A DNA stretch of 64,000 nt from assembly GCA_017886545.1 (NCBI GenBank), contig JAGHJS010000082.1, positions 1 to 64,000 of the forward strand, read 5' to 3'. The stretch comes from Clostridia bacterium. Lineage in GTDB: Bacteria > Bacillota > Clostridia > Christensenellales > Borkfalkiaceae. The stretch's first letter is position 1, and each line of letters opens with the position of its first letter. The notes under the pieces are model-generated. The model was not told the DNA's origin. It made no database searches and was given only the letters and a program-made list of their open reading frames with translations. Positions 35,100 to 43,708 of this stretch are shown piece after piece. The position numbers and the translations under genes are program-made.

Positions 35100-36269
35100 C
35101 TATCCTCCGATCGTTTTGAAAAATTTGTGGAAAAAGCTGCTCTCGCGCTTGACGCGGAGCGCCATATCCAGCAGGCTCAGAAGCGAGCTCTGCGCAGCTT
35201 TATTGTAATACGGCAGGTTCGGCGCAACGATCTCAACCACCTTGTTCAACCTGCCCGAAAGATGCTCCCTCGCACCGCGGATCCCCGTGATGCCTCCCCC
35301 CGTAAGCAGAATTGGTTTGTAATCGATGCTCCTGTCCTTGCACAGCTCAAGGCACTTGTTGATGACCTCACAGATAAGGTCGAGCCCGTCTTTGATGCGC
35401 GCCTTCAGTTCCTGTACAGGAAAGGAATAGGTATTCTCTCTGTCTATGTATTCAATGACCGAATCCCCCGCGTCTTTGCTGGAAAGATTGATCTTTGCCA
35501 TCATCGCTTCAAGCACATGGAAAGGCACGCCGTCCTCCCCTTCGCCGTAAACATACGCGGCGACGTGCCCGCCCCCCGCAGAACAGGCGCTCTGGTAAAC
35601 GATCCCGTTCCCGCAGACGACGGAAAAGGTCATGGACATATAGCCTATATCCAAAAGGATCGCGCTCTCGTCCCTCTTTTCCGAAGGGATCAGATAGAGC
35701 GCCTCCGCCAGCGACGTCGGCAAAAAGGTGACTTTCCGCACGCCGTATTCCGCGAGCATATTGCGGAATATTTCGAGAAACTCGCCTTCATTGGCAAGGA
35801 AATAACTCAGATACCCCTCCAGGGAATCGCTGATCATCCCGACAGGGTCGATCGTGCGGCGGTTGTCCGAAGTGACATAGTACACGGCCGCCTGCCGTAT
35901 GAGCGAGTAACCCTTCGGCACATCCGTAAGCCCTTGTTCGTAGAGAGCGTTCAGATCGTACGGCGCAACTTTGCGCTTGTTCTGAAAACTGATGCTGTAA
36001 CGCCTGGTAACGACCTTGCAGAATTCCCCCGGAACGCCCACATACAGTTCTTTGATCGTATCGCTGCAGCTGCGCTCCGCTTCGGAAAGGGCGGTCGTCA
36101 CGGCGCGCTGCACATCCTTCACATCAAAAAAATGCGCATCGGCAAAGCCGTCGTATTTTTCGGTATGAACGCCTTTGAATACGAACGTATTATTGACTCC
36201 GCGTTCCCCGATCAGGACCGTCACGGCAGACGATCCGACATCGAGCACGGCTACGCTTTTGCGGTTCAT
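35100..36269 (-). CDS. ftsA: FtsA-like cell division actin homologue
   Basis: A 389-residue actin-fold protein. It opens with VAVLDVGSSAVTVLIGE (phosphate-1), has LLDIGYMSM (phosphate-2) and LLTGGGITGIRG (adenosine motif). The C-terminus SSFFHKFFKTIGG is an amphipathic membrane-targeting helix as in FtsA. Position before ftsZ and this tail support FtsA, although the sequence is well diverged. FtsA anchors FtsZ filaments to the membrane. The ATG at 36269 is chosen over 36404 because the longer frame would run through the promoter at 36331-36359; GGGG lies about 9 nt upstream. Confidence 0.9.
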   Translation of the reverse strand: MNRKSVAVLDVGSSAVTVLIGERGVNNTFVFKGVHTEKYDGFADAHFFDVKDVQRAVTTALSEAERSCSDTIKELYVGVPGEFCKVVTRRYSISFQNKRKVAPYDLNALYEQGLTDVPKGYSLIRQAAVYYVTSDNRRTIDPVGMISDSLEGYLSYFLANEGEFLEIFRNMLAEYGVRKVTFLPTSLAEALYLIPSEKRDESAILLDIGYMSMTFSVVCGNGIVYQSACSAGGGHVAAYVYGEGEDGVPFHVLEAMMAKINLSSKDAGDSVIEYIDRENTYSFPVQELKARIKDGLDLICEVINKCLELCKDRSIDYKPILLTGGGITGIRGAREHLSGRLNKVVEIVAPNLPYYNKAAQSSLLSLLDMALRVKRESSFFHKFFKTIGG

Positions 36270-36330
36270 TGCAGCTACCCCGATCTCTTCCTTTGAACAA
36301 ACACTTTCGCATCGAAACGATACTAACACT

Positions 36331-36359
36331 ATTATAAAACATACGCTTTGTTTTGTCAA
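36331..36359 (-). promoter_or_regulatory. Sigma-A promoter of ftsA-ftsZ
   Basis: TTGACA (36354-36359), 17-nt spacer, TATAAT (36331-36336), a perfect consensus. Confidence 0.9.
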
Positions 36360-36360
36360 T

Positions 36361-36394
36361 AAAAAACGTTCCCCGAAAGCAAACTTTCGGGGAA
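36361..36394 (-). terminator. Intrinsic terminator after ftsQ
   Basis: TTCCCCGAAAG / CTTTCGGGGAA stem with TTTG loop, then CGTTTTTT on the minus strand. It separates murA-ftsQ from ftsA-ftsZ. Confidence 0.9.
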
Positions 36395-36423
36395 ATAAAC
36401 GCATGGAAAATTATGGAAAATTT

Positions 36424-37272
36424 TTACTGTTCCGCCACGGAAAAAGGAGGTTCTTCCGCGCGATAGTCCGCCTCGCCGTCTGCACTTGCGACCGTGATGT
36501 ATCCGTATGTGCGCTGCGCGTCGCCGAGCCCGAGGTAGGCGTTCATGGCAGACTTCATTTTGTCTCTGAAACCTTCCAGCGGGTCGATGATCCAGACGCA
36601 CACGCCTTCCCGCATTTCGATATACAGGTCGGCGCCGCCATATTCCAAGCCGACAAGATCTTTACTGTACCGCATTGAAACAATGTTGTCGCGCGTCCTT
36701 TCCAGTATTATATCTATTTCATCTTTCTCTTCCTCATCTTTTTTGATAAATATCCCCATGAAGGCTTCAAACGCCTCCGCGTCCTCCGCCGCAACGGTCA
36801 GCTGTTCCCCGACCTGCGCGGGATTATCCGCGTCGCGTGGTGAAATGCCGTACAGGGCGGGATTATTCCCGCTCACATTATTGACAGCCGTACCGTTGAT
36901 CGCAAGGATGGTGTTTTCCTCATCGATCGCGTAGTACTTATCTCCGAGCTTTACCGAAAGCACTTCGAGTTTTTCCCTTACTTGCGCATGAATGACATTG
37001 GGGAAGGTTTTGGAAAAACTTTCCACGGTCAGATAGCCGCCGCCCTCTTCGAGCACGATGGTCTCCACGTCCTCCTGCCCGAAAAAGAGATAGCTCTTCC
37101 CGCCGTACTCCTCCTCGAGGCGCGCCTGGACGCGCTGCGCCTCTTCCGTCATGCTGCTCACTTCAAACTTTACGTCAAAGCGCGCAATGGCGCACACACA
37201 GTTGAATGTGACGGCAAACACGACCAGGAACAGGACAACCGCATAGAGAATGATCAGTTTTTTAGCTCGCAT
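36424..37272 (-). CDS. ftsQ: FtsQ/DivIB-type division protein
   Basis: A 282-residue protein with a short cytoplasmic N-terminus, one membrane helix (about 5-28) and an extracytoplasmic region. A POTRA-like part follows (about 33-125, with FPNVIHAQVREKLEVL and DKYYAIDEENTIL), then a beta region. The call rests on this layout and on its place between murA and ftsA; sequence similarity to named FtsQ/DivIB is weak by eye. It would act in the FtsL/FtsB/FtsQ trimer that links the Z-ring to septal wall synthesis. It follows murA by 29 nt and ends at a strong terminator. Confidence 0.75.
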   Translation of the reverse strand: MRAKKLIILYAVVLFLVVFAVTFNCVCAIARFDVKFEVSSMTEEAQRVQARLEEEYGGKSYLFFGQEDVETIVLEEGGGYLTVESFSKTFPNVIHAQVREKLEVLSVKLGDKYYAIDEENTILAINGTAVNNVSGNNPALYGISPRDADNPAQVGEQLTVAAEDAEAFEAFMGIFIKKDEEEKDEIDIILERTRDNIVSMRYSKDLVGLEYGGADLYIEMREGVCVWIIDPLEGFRDKMKSAMNAYLGLGDAQRTYGYITVASADGEADYRAEEPPFSVAEQ

Positions 37273-37301
37273 GAATGCTCCTCTTTTGCAACATAAGCGC
37301 C

Positions 37302-38555
37302 CTACACGCGGACGCGGCGGATGCGCGCGCCGAGCGCGCGCAGTTTGTATTCGAAGGAGGAATATCCCCTGTCGATATAACTCAGATCGGTCACCGAAGA
37401 CAATCCCTCCGCCGAGATCGCCGCCAGCGTGAGCGCCGCCCCGCCGCGGAGGTCGGAGGCAAACACATCCGCCCCGTGCAGCCGCGGAACGCCGCGCACG
37501 AGCGCGCTCCTGCCGCGCACCGTGATGTCCGCCCCCATGCGGATGAGTTCGGGCACATGCTTGAATCGCGTTTCGAACAGGTTTTCGACGATGACCGTCG
37601 CCCCTTCGCAGACACAGGCAAGCGCCGTCATCTGCGCCTGTAAGTCAGTCGGAAACCCCGGGTACGGCGACGTTTCCACGATCTTGGGGGAAAGCCGCCT
37701 TTTGCTCTCTATGTATATTTTATCATTTTTCGACCAAATTTTGCAACTGATTTCACGCAATTTATGAAGAAGCGAAGCAATATTCACGGGATCCGCATGT
37801 TTCAGCGCGATCTCTCCCCCGCACATGGCGCAGGCAATGAGGAACGTCCCCGCCTCGATGCGGTCCGCAATGGGCGTATACGCCGCCCCGTGCAGCTTTT
37901 TCACCCCCTCCACCACAATGACGGCAGTGCCCGCGCCGCTGATCTTCCCGCCCATGCGGTTGATAAAGTTTTGCAGGTCGACGATCTCCGGCTCCTTCGC
38001 CGCGTTGCGGATGACCGTCGTCCCCTCCGCCTTGGCGGAGGCGAGGATGATATTTTCCGTCGCCCCGACGCTGGGGAAGTCCAGCAGCACTTCCGCGCCG
38101 CGCAGCCGCCCGCACGAACAGTCTATGTACCCGCCGTCCTCCGCGACGTCGACGCCCAGCCGCCGCAGCCCGCCCAGATGCAGGTCGATGGGCCGCAGCC
38201 CGATGTCGCACCCGCCGGGGTACGCGATGCGCGCCCTGCCGAAGCGCGAAACGACCGATCCCAGCATAAAGACGGAGGAGCGCAGCTCCTTTGCCAGCGC
38301 CGCGGGGATCTCGTGGTTGGCGGCGTCGGCACTGTCAATGCACATCGTATCCCCTTCAAAATGTGTTTTGCAGCCGAGCTCGCCGAGGATGCCGACCATG
38401 TTCATCACGTCGGCAATGCGCGGGCACTTATGGATCTCGACCCGCTCGTCTGTTAGAACGGAGGCGGCAAGCAGAGGCAGCACGGCGTTTTTCGCGGATT
38501 GGATCTCCGTTTCGCCGCTGAGCCGCCCGCCGCCTTCTATGACAAATTTATCCAT
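37302..38555 (-). CDS. murA: UDP-N-acetylglucosamine 1-carboxyvinyltransferase MurA
   Basis: A 417-residue enzyme for the first committed step of peptidoglycan synthesis, adding enolpyruvate from PEP to UDP-GlcNAc. The SAKNAVLP motif (Lys21, Asn22) and the active-site loop YPGGCDIGLRPIDLH are intact. Cys116 is the residue alkylated by fosfomycin, so the enzyme should be fosfomycin-sensitive. The ATG has AAGGAG upstream. A terminator separates it from ftsW, so murA-ftsQ is its own unit; only a weak -10 (TATTAT near 38655) is visible. Confidence 0.96.
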   Translation of the reverse strand: MDKFVIEGGGRLSGETEIQSAKNAVLPLLAASVLTDERVEIHKCPRIADVMNMVGILGELGCKTHFEGDTMCIDSADAANHEIPAALAKELRSSVFMLGSVVSRFGRARIAYPGGCDIGLRPIDLHLGGLRRLGVDVAEDGGYIDCSCGRLRGAEVLLDFPSVGATENIILASAKAEGTTVIRNAAKEPEIVDLQNFINRMGGKISGAGTAVIVVEGVKKLHGAAYTPIADRIEAGTFLIACAMCGGEIALKHADPVNIASLLHKLREISCKIWSKNDKIYIESKRRLSPKIVETSPYPGFPTDLQAQMTALACVCEGATVIVENLFETRFKHVPELIRMGADITVRGRSALVRGVPRLHGADVFASDLRGGAALTLAAISAEGLSSVTDLSYIDRGYSSFEYKLRALGARIRRVRV

Positions 38556-38669
38556 GTTTTACTCCTTTCGCAACGGCAAGGCGGGCACGCCCGCTTTCCA
38601 GACGGCCGCGCCCTGCCCGCTCTTTTTTCCGCATATGTTTCGCCCCTACAACCATAATACGGCGGGCAT

Positions 38670-38698
38670 AAAAAAAAGGTGACGGAAACTCCGCCACC
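38670..38698 (-). terminator. Intrinsic terminator after ftsW
   Basis: GGTGGCGGA (minus strand) pairs with TCCGTCACC, followed by eight T. It ends the mraZ-to-ftsW unit. Confidence 0.88.
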
Positions 38699-38727
38699 GC
38701 AGGCGCCGCAGACCGACGCCGCTTTTT

Positions 38728-39906
38728 TCAGTTTTGCACGGCACTCTGTTTTTTGCGCCGCGGCAGCCCCGCGCCGCCGCGCGATACATTGAACAACACC
38801 CCCATCGAAGCCATGGTAAAAATGAGCGACGTGTTTCCCGCGCTCACGAGCGGGAGCGGGAGCCCCGTCGGCGGGATACAACCGCTGACGACGAGCGCGT
38901 TCAGCACGACCTGGATCGCATACACCGCCGTGATGCCCGAGGCGAGCAGAAAGCCGAACAGGTCTTTGCTGCGCGACGCGGTGCGCACCCCGAACCAGAT
39001 GAGCAGCCCGAACAGGCAGAACAGCACGACGATGCCGACGAACCCGAACTCCTCCCCGATGACGGCGAGGATAAAATCGGACTCGGCGAAGGGAAGGTAG
39101 CGATACTTCTGCACCGAATGGAACAGCCCCGTACCGAACCACCCGCCGTTCCCCAACGCGTACAGCGACTGGATAAGCTGATACCCTTCCCCCTGCGGCG
39201 ACTGCCACGGGTCGAGAAAGGCGTACAGCCGCTGCAGGCGGTACGGCTCTATGGCGATCAGCACGGGCACCGCCAGGGCGATCGGGATGAGGATAACGAG
39301 AAAATGACGTATTTTTACCCCGCTCAGAAAGAGCATGACGAGCATCAACAGCCCCACGCACATGGTGATGGACATGTTCGGCTCAAGGATGATGAGCACG
39401 CAAATCGCCCCGCCCGCGCCGAGCACGGGGAGCATGCCCGTAAACTTTTTCATGCGTTCGGGCTTTTCGGACGCATACGCCGCCGCGAACAGAACGAACC
39501 CGTACTTTGCGATCTCGGAGGGCTGGAGCGTAACAGGACCGATCCCGATCCAACGCGTCGCCCCGTAATTCTCCACCCCCAGCCCGGGGATGAACACGAG
39601 CGCGAGCAGGACGACGGAAACGGCGAGCGCGGGCCATTTCAAACGGAAGAGTTTTTTGTACGGAAAAAAGGACGCCGCCGCCATCGCCGCCGCGCCAAGG
39701 ATAAAGCCGACGAGCTGTTTGCGCATAAAAAAGAACGCGTCGCCGTACTGCGTTTCCGCAACGTAAAAACTTGCGGAGTACACCATCAGCACGCCGAACG
39801 CGGCGATGAGCAAAACGAGCACGGGCAGCGCGATCAGCCCCGTATTGCGGCGCGGGACGGGGCGCGCCCGCTCAACCGCCGCGACCGAACGAACCGCTCT
39901 GTTCAC
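38728..39906 (-). CDS. ftsW: Septal peptidoglycan glycosyltransferase FtsW
   Basis: A 392-residue SEDS-family polymerase with about ten membrane helices. SEDS landmarks: GATRWIGIGPVTLQPSE, the FAESDFILAVIGEEFG loop and the C-terminal PTGLPLPLVSAGNTSLI. The last normally reads PFISYGGSS in FtsW/RodA, so it is slightly unusual. FtsW pairs with the class B PBP encoded upstream. The start is GTG with GGGAGG 6 nt before it, and the gene overlaps the end of murD by 35 nt. murG, often next, is missing. Confidence 0.95.
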   Translation of the reverse strand: MNRAVRSVAAVERARPVPRRNTGLIALPVLVLLIAAFGVLMVYSASFYVAETQYGDAFFFMRKQLVGFILGAAAMAAASFFPYKKLFRLKWPALAVSVVLLALVFIPGLGVENYGATRWIGIGPVTLQPSEIAKYGFVLFAAAYASEKPERMKKFTGMLPVLGAGGAICVLIILEPNMSITMCVGLLMLVMLFLSGVKIRHFLVILIPIALAVPVLIAIEPYRLQRLYAFLDPWQSPQGEGYQLIQSLYALGNGGWFGTGLFHSVQKYRYLPFAESDFILAVIGEEFGFVGIVVLFCLFGLLIWFGVRTASRSKDLFGFLLASGITAVYAIQVVLNALVVSGCIPPTGLPLPLVSAGNTSLIFTMASMGVLFNVSRGGAGLPRRKKQSAVQN

Positions 39907-41257
39907 CGCACGCCTCCCGCATCCCCGCTACAAGTTTTTCAAACCGTTCGCCCCGCTCTTCGTACCCCGAAAAGGCGTCGAAACTGCTGCTCGCGGGGCT
40001 GAGCAGCACGCACTGCCCGGGCTTAGCCGTCATCGAACCGATGTGCACGGCGAGGTCGAAGTCTGCACAAAGCGTGATGCGCGACTCGTTCTGCCGCACC
40101 GCGCTGTTGAGGAGTTTGAACCTGTTTTCGCCGTACAGCACATACTGCACCACGCGGCTGTCCTTCAGGTCCGCGAACAGCTTGTCGTAGTCGTACCCCT
40201 TGTCTTTGCCGCCGAGCAGGAGCACGGTGTCCGCCTCCATGCACGAAACGGCGCTGAGCGTCGCATCCACGTTCGTACCCTTCGAATCGTCTATATACGC
40301 GACCCCGTTCACCTCGCCGACCCACTCGATGCGGTGGCGCACGCCGCGCATCGTCGCGAGCGCCTGCGCGATCACGCCGCTCCCCACCCCCATCAGCTTT
40401 ACGGCGCAGATCGCGGCAAGGGCGTTTTTCACATTGTGCTCCCCTTTCAAGGAGAGCGAAGAAACGTCCGCGATCTTTTCGTTCTCGAAATACAGCCCGC
40501 CGTCGTACAGGTACGCCCCCTCCACGCGCTCCCGCACCGAAAAATACCGCACCGCGCAGCGCGCGTCCTTTGCAAAGGAACGCACCGTCGGGTCGTCGTA
40601 ATTGAGGACGGCGAACTCGCTCTCGCGCATGTTGCGCAGCAGCTTGGATTTGAGGAATATGTAATTCTCCATCGAATAGTGGCGGTCCAGATGGTCCTCC
40701 GCAATGTTGGTCACCACCGCAACGTGCGGACGGATGCTCGAAAGCGTTTCCAGCTGGAAACTCGAAACTTCCATGCCCGCGATGTCGTCGTACCCGAGCT
40801 TATCCGCGCACGAAACGACGGGCACGCCGATATTCCCGCAAGCGAAGCTGTGTTCCCCCGCCGCGCGGAAAATTTCGTCGATCATGGTGACGGTGGTCGT
40901 CTTTCCGTTCGTTCCCGTCACCGCAACGACGGGCGCGCGCAGATATAAGCACCCCAGCTCCGCTTCGCCGAGAATGCGCTTCCCTTTTTTGCGGAAGGCG
41001 ACGGGCAGCTCGTGATCGATGGGAATACCCGGGCTGAGCACGAGCACGTCGCACTCCTCCGCCGCCGCGGAGAGTTCCTCCGCCCGCACGATGCGCGCAC
41101 CGCGCGAGGCAAGCTCCGTCATCGCCTTTTTTACGCCGTCCGCCGCAAGGTCGTCGTACAGCAGAACCTGCGCGCCGCGGTCAAGGAGGAACGCGCCGCT
41201 CGCCGCGCCGCTCTTCGAGATCCCCGCCACCAGAAATTTCTGATTTTTGAAATACAT
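39872..41257 (-). CDS. murD: UDP-N-acetylmuramoylalanine-D-glutamate ligase MurD
   Basis: A 461-residue Mur ligase adding D-Glu, the product of MurI encoded nearby. The N-terminal Rossmann region has VAGISKSGAASGAF, the ATP site VTGTNGKTTTV, NIAEDHLDRH, KGEHNVKNALAA and DDSKGTNVDATL. The ATG at 41257 is chosen because AAGGGGCGG lies just upstream. It starts 17 nt after mraY and overlaps ftsW by 35 nt at its end. Confidence 0.97.
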   Translation of the reverse strand: MYFKNQKFLVAGISKSGAASGAFLLDRGAQVLLYDDLAADGVKKAMTELASRGARIVRAEELSAAAEECDVLVLSPGIPIDHELPVAFRKKGKRILGEAELGCLYLRAPVVAVTGTNGKTTTVTMIDEIFRAAGEHSFACGNIGVPVVSCADKLGYDDIAGMEVSSFQLETLSSIRPHVAVVTNIAEDHLDRHYSMENYIFLKSKLLRNMRESEFAVLNYDDPTVRSFAKDARCAVRYFSVRERVEGAYLYDGGLYFENEKIADVSSLSLKGEHNVKNALAAICAVKLMGVGSGVIAQALATMRGVRHRIEWVGEVNGVAYIDDSKGTNVDATLSAVSCMEADTVLLLGGKDKGYDYDKLFADLKDSRVVQYVLYGENRFKLLNSAVRQNESRITLCADFDLAVHIGSMTAKPGQCVLLSPASSSFDAFSGYEERGERFEKLVAGMREACGEQSGSFGRGG

Positions 41258-41274
41258 ATCCGCCCCTTGCCTTT

Positions 41275-42234
41275 TTATTGGACGAACAGCAGGCATAAAA
41301 GCCCCGCCGCCGCCGTGATGAGAGAATACGCATAGGCGATCTTCGCCTCGCCGTACCCCTTCTGCTGAAAATGGTGGTGCAGCGGCGCCATGAGAAAGAG
41401 CCGCTTCCCGCCCGTCCGCTTATAGTATATTACCTGCAAAACGACAGATATGCCCGAAACGACGAACATTATGCCGAGGATCGCCACATACAGGGCGTTC
41501 CCGCTGAACACGGCGATCGCCGCCGCGAACCCGCCCAACCCCAGCGATCCGGTATCCCCCATGAACACGGAGGCGCGGTGCGTATTGAACAGAAGGTACC
41601 CCGCGAGCGCGCCGCAGAGAACGAGCCCCAGCCGCGAAAGCGCCGCGCCGCTTGTCCCCGACAGGAAAAAGATGAGCGCCGCAAGCGCGGCAAAGTACCA
41701 GAAACTGACCGAAGCCGCCAGCCCGTCCAGCCCGTCCGTCAGGTTGACGCAGTTTGTTGCCGCGACGAACACGAACGCCGCCAGCGGGATCATCCACGCG
41801 CCGATGTCCACCGAGATGCGCGTGAACGGAATGTTCAGCACGGTCAGCCCGTCGTGCCAGCAGTAAAACCCCGCCAAAAGAGCGATCGCCGCCTGAAAGA
41901 GGATCTTCTGATAGGCGCGCAGCCCGAGATTGCGTTTGAAACGGAATTTGATGAAATCGTCCAGAAACCCGACCGCCGCGCACGCTGCGCCGAACGCCAC
42001 GGCGACCGCCGCACGCTTGTCCGCAAACAGCCCGAAAGCGGGGGCGCAGACCGCCGCCGCGAGGATGAAGGCGATCCCGCCCATCGTCGGCGTGCCGCCC
42101 TTGTACGAATGCTCGTGTACATAGCCGAGAATGGTCTGCCCCGCCTTCGCCTTGCGGAGAATGGGGATAAGCAAGGCGCACAGACAGGCGGAAAGCCCGC
42201 CCGAAAGGAGCAGGATGAGGATCTCAACCGCCAT
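41275..42234 (-). CDS. mraY: Phospho-N-acetylmuramoyl-pentapeptide transferase MraY
   Basis: A 319-residue membrane enzyme with about ten helices that makes lipid I from UDP-MurNAc-pentapeptide and undecaprenyl phosphate. The motifs KGGTPTMGG, GFLDDFIKFR (the Asp pair), NCVNLTDGLDGLA and the C-terminal PLHHHFQ are all intact. The ATG at 42234 is chosen over an upstream in-frame start because GGGCGGGGA precedes it. Its first 11 nt overlap the end of murE. In most dcw clusters murF lies between these two genes; it is absent here. Confidence 0.97.
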   Translation of the reverse strand: MAVEILILLLSGGLSACLCALLIPILRKAKAGQTILGYVHEHSYKGGTPTMGGIAFILAAAVCAPAFGLFADKRAAVAVAFGAACAAVGFLDDFIKFRFKRNLGLRAYQKILFQAAIALLAGFYCWHDGLTVLNIPFTRISVDIGAWMIPLAAFVFVAATNCVNLTDGLDGLAASVSFWYFAALAALIFFLSGTSGAALSRLGLVLCGALAGYLLFNTHRASVFMGDTGSLGLGGFAAAIAVFSGNALYVAILGIMFVVSGISVVLQVIYYKRTGGKRLFLMAPLHHHFQQKGYGEAKIAYAYSLITAAAGLLCLLFVQ

Positions 42235-43696
42235 GTTCCCCGCCCGTGCCCGCCGCAAGCCCTTCCAGGATCCCGCGGATCGCGGCGACGTCGCTGTAAA
42301 TGTGTTTCACGCCCATGATCTCCTGATAATTTTCTCCGCCCTTGCCCGCAACGAGCAGTACGTCCCCTTCGCGCAGCATATCCACCGCGTATTCGATCGC
42401 GCTCTCGCGGTCGACGACGATCACATAATTGTCCGATACGGGCCGCACGCCCTTTTCGATCTCTAGAATGATGTCGAAAGGGTCCTCGTAGCGCGGATTG
42501 TCCGAGGTGAGCACGGTAAAATCCGCCCGCCGCGCCGCTACCTCGCCCATGATGGGGCGTTTGAGCGCATCACGGTTCCCGCCGCAGCCGAATACGCAGA
42601 TCAGCCGCCCCGTACAGTGCCGCCGCAGAGCGGTGAGCGATTTTTCCAATCCGTCGGGAGTATGCGCGAAATCCACGAAAATATCCGCCCCGCCGCAGCG
42701 CGCAACATGTTCCAGCCTGCCGCGCACACGCGGCAGCGCGCGCAGCCCCGCCGCGACCGCGGGCGTAGATACGCCCAGAAGTTTCGCACAGGCGGCGGCA
42801 GCCATCGAATTGTACACATTGTGCAGCCCCGTCAGGCGCAGGCGGATGTCGTACAGTTCGTCGAACAGGTTGATGACGTACGAACAACCGTCCAGTTCGT
42901 CACAAATATCCACGGCGAACACGTCCGCGGGATTTTCCAGCGCGTAGCTGAACGCGTTGTCCGCCGCGCGGCCGAGCTTCCGCCCCTCTTCGTCGTCGTA
43001 ATTGAGGACGGCGAAACGGCAGCGCCCCGGCGCAAACAGCTTTTCTTTTGCGGCGGCATAGTTCTCCATCGTGCCGAAAAAGTCAAGGTGATCTTCGGTC
43101 AGGTTGGTGAAGATGCCCGCCTCGAAGGGGATGCCGTCCACCTTTCCGAAATGAAGGGCGTGCGCGGAGACTTCCATCACTGCGTACTCCACCCCGCACG
43201 CGACCATGTCCGCAAAAATTTTGTACAAAAAACAGGGATCGGGCGTGGTGAGTTCGGGCGCGACTTCTCTGTTCGCATAGCGGATGCCGAGGGTACCGAT
43301 ATTGCCGCAGATCTTCCCCGCTGCCGCAAAGATGGAGGCGAGCATATGCGCCGTGGTCGTTTTCCCGTTTGTGCCCGTGACCCCTATGATCTTCAACCGC
43401 TTTTCCGGATGCCCGTAAAAGGCGGCGGAGAACGCCGCCGACGCCGCCCGCCCGTCCTCTACGATGACCTGCGGAACGGGAAAGGGAAGTTCGCGCTCCG
43501 CAACGAGCGCCGACGCCCCCGCGGCAAGCGCCTCTCCCGCAAACTCATGCCCGTCATGTTCGCCGCCCGCAAAACAGACGAACAGGTCGCCCTGCAAAAC
43601 GTGTTTGCTGTCAATGCTCACACCCGTAACTTCTACGTCTTTGAAGTGCACGGTCTTCAGGTGCGCCGTTTCGCGCAACAAACTGCTCAGTAACAA
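42224..43696 (-). CDS. murE: UDP-MurNAc-tripeptide synthetase MurE, meso-DAP type
   Basis: A 490-residue Mur ligase adding the third stem residue. The ATP site is VTGTNGKTTTAHM, followed by EVSAHAL, the carbamylated-Lys region, GLHNVYNSMAA and DFAHTPDGLEKSL. The amino-acid specificity loop reads SDNPRYEDP: DNPR is the meso-diaminopimelate signature, in line with the diaminopimelate dehydrogenase gene at the right edge. The start is TTG with AAAGGAG 7 nt upstream. It follows the PBP gene by 12 nt. Confidence 0.96.
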   Translation of the reverse strand: MLLSSLLRETAHLKTVHFKDVEVTGVSIDSKHVLQGDLFVCFAGGEHDGHEFAGEALAAGASALVAERELPFPVPQVIVEDGRAASAAFSAAFYGHPEKRLKIIGVTGTNGKTTTAHMLASIFAAAGKICGNIGTLGIRYANREVAPELTTPDPCFLYKIFADMVACGVEYAVMEVSAHALHFGKVDGIPFEAGIFTNLTEDHLDFFGTMENYAAAKEKLFAPGRCRFAVLNYDDEEGRKLGRAADNAFSYALENPADVFAVDICDELDGCSYVINLFDELYDIRLRLTGLHNVYNSMAAAACAKLLGVSTPAVAAGLRALPRVRGRLEHVARCGGADIFVDFAHTPDGLEKSLTALRRHCTGRLICVFGCGGNRDALKRPIMGEVAARRADFTVLTSDNPRYEDPFDIILEIEKGVRPVSDNYVIVVDRESAIEYAVDMLREGDVLLVAGKGGENYQEIMGVKHIYSDVAAIRGILEGLAAGTGGEHGG

Positions 43697-43708
43697 ATTT
43701 CCGCTCCT

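Noticed and set aside
33793..35208. 471-codon plus-strand ORF rich in Leu and Arg
   Set aside because: Antisense to ftsZ; its repeats mirror the Gln-rich FtsZ linker.
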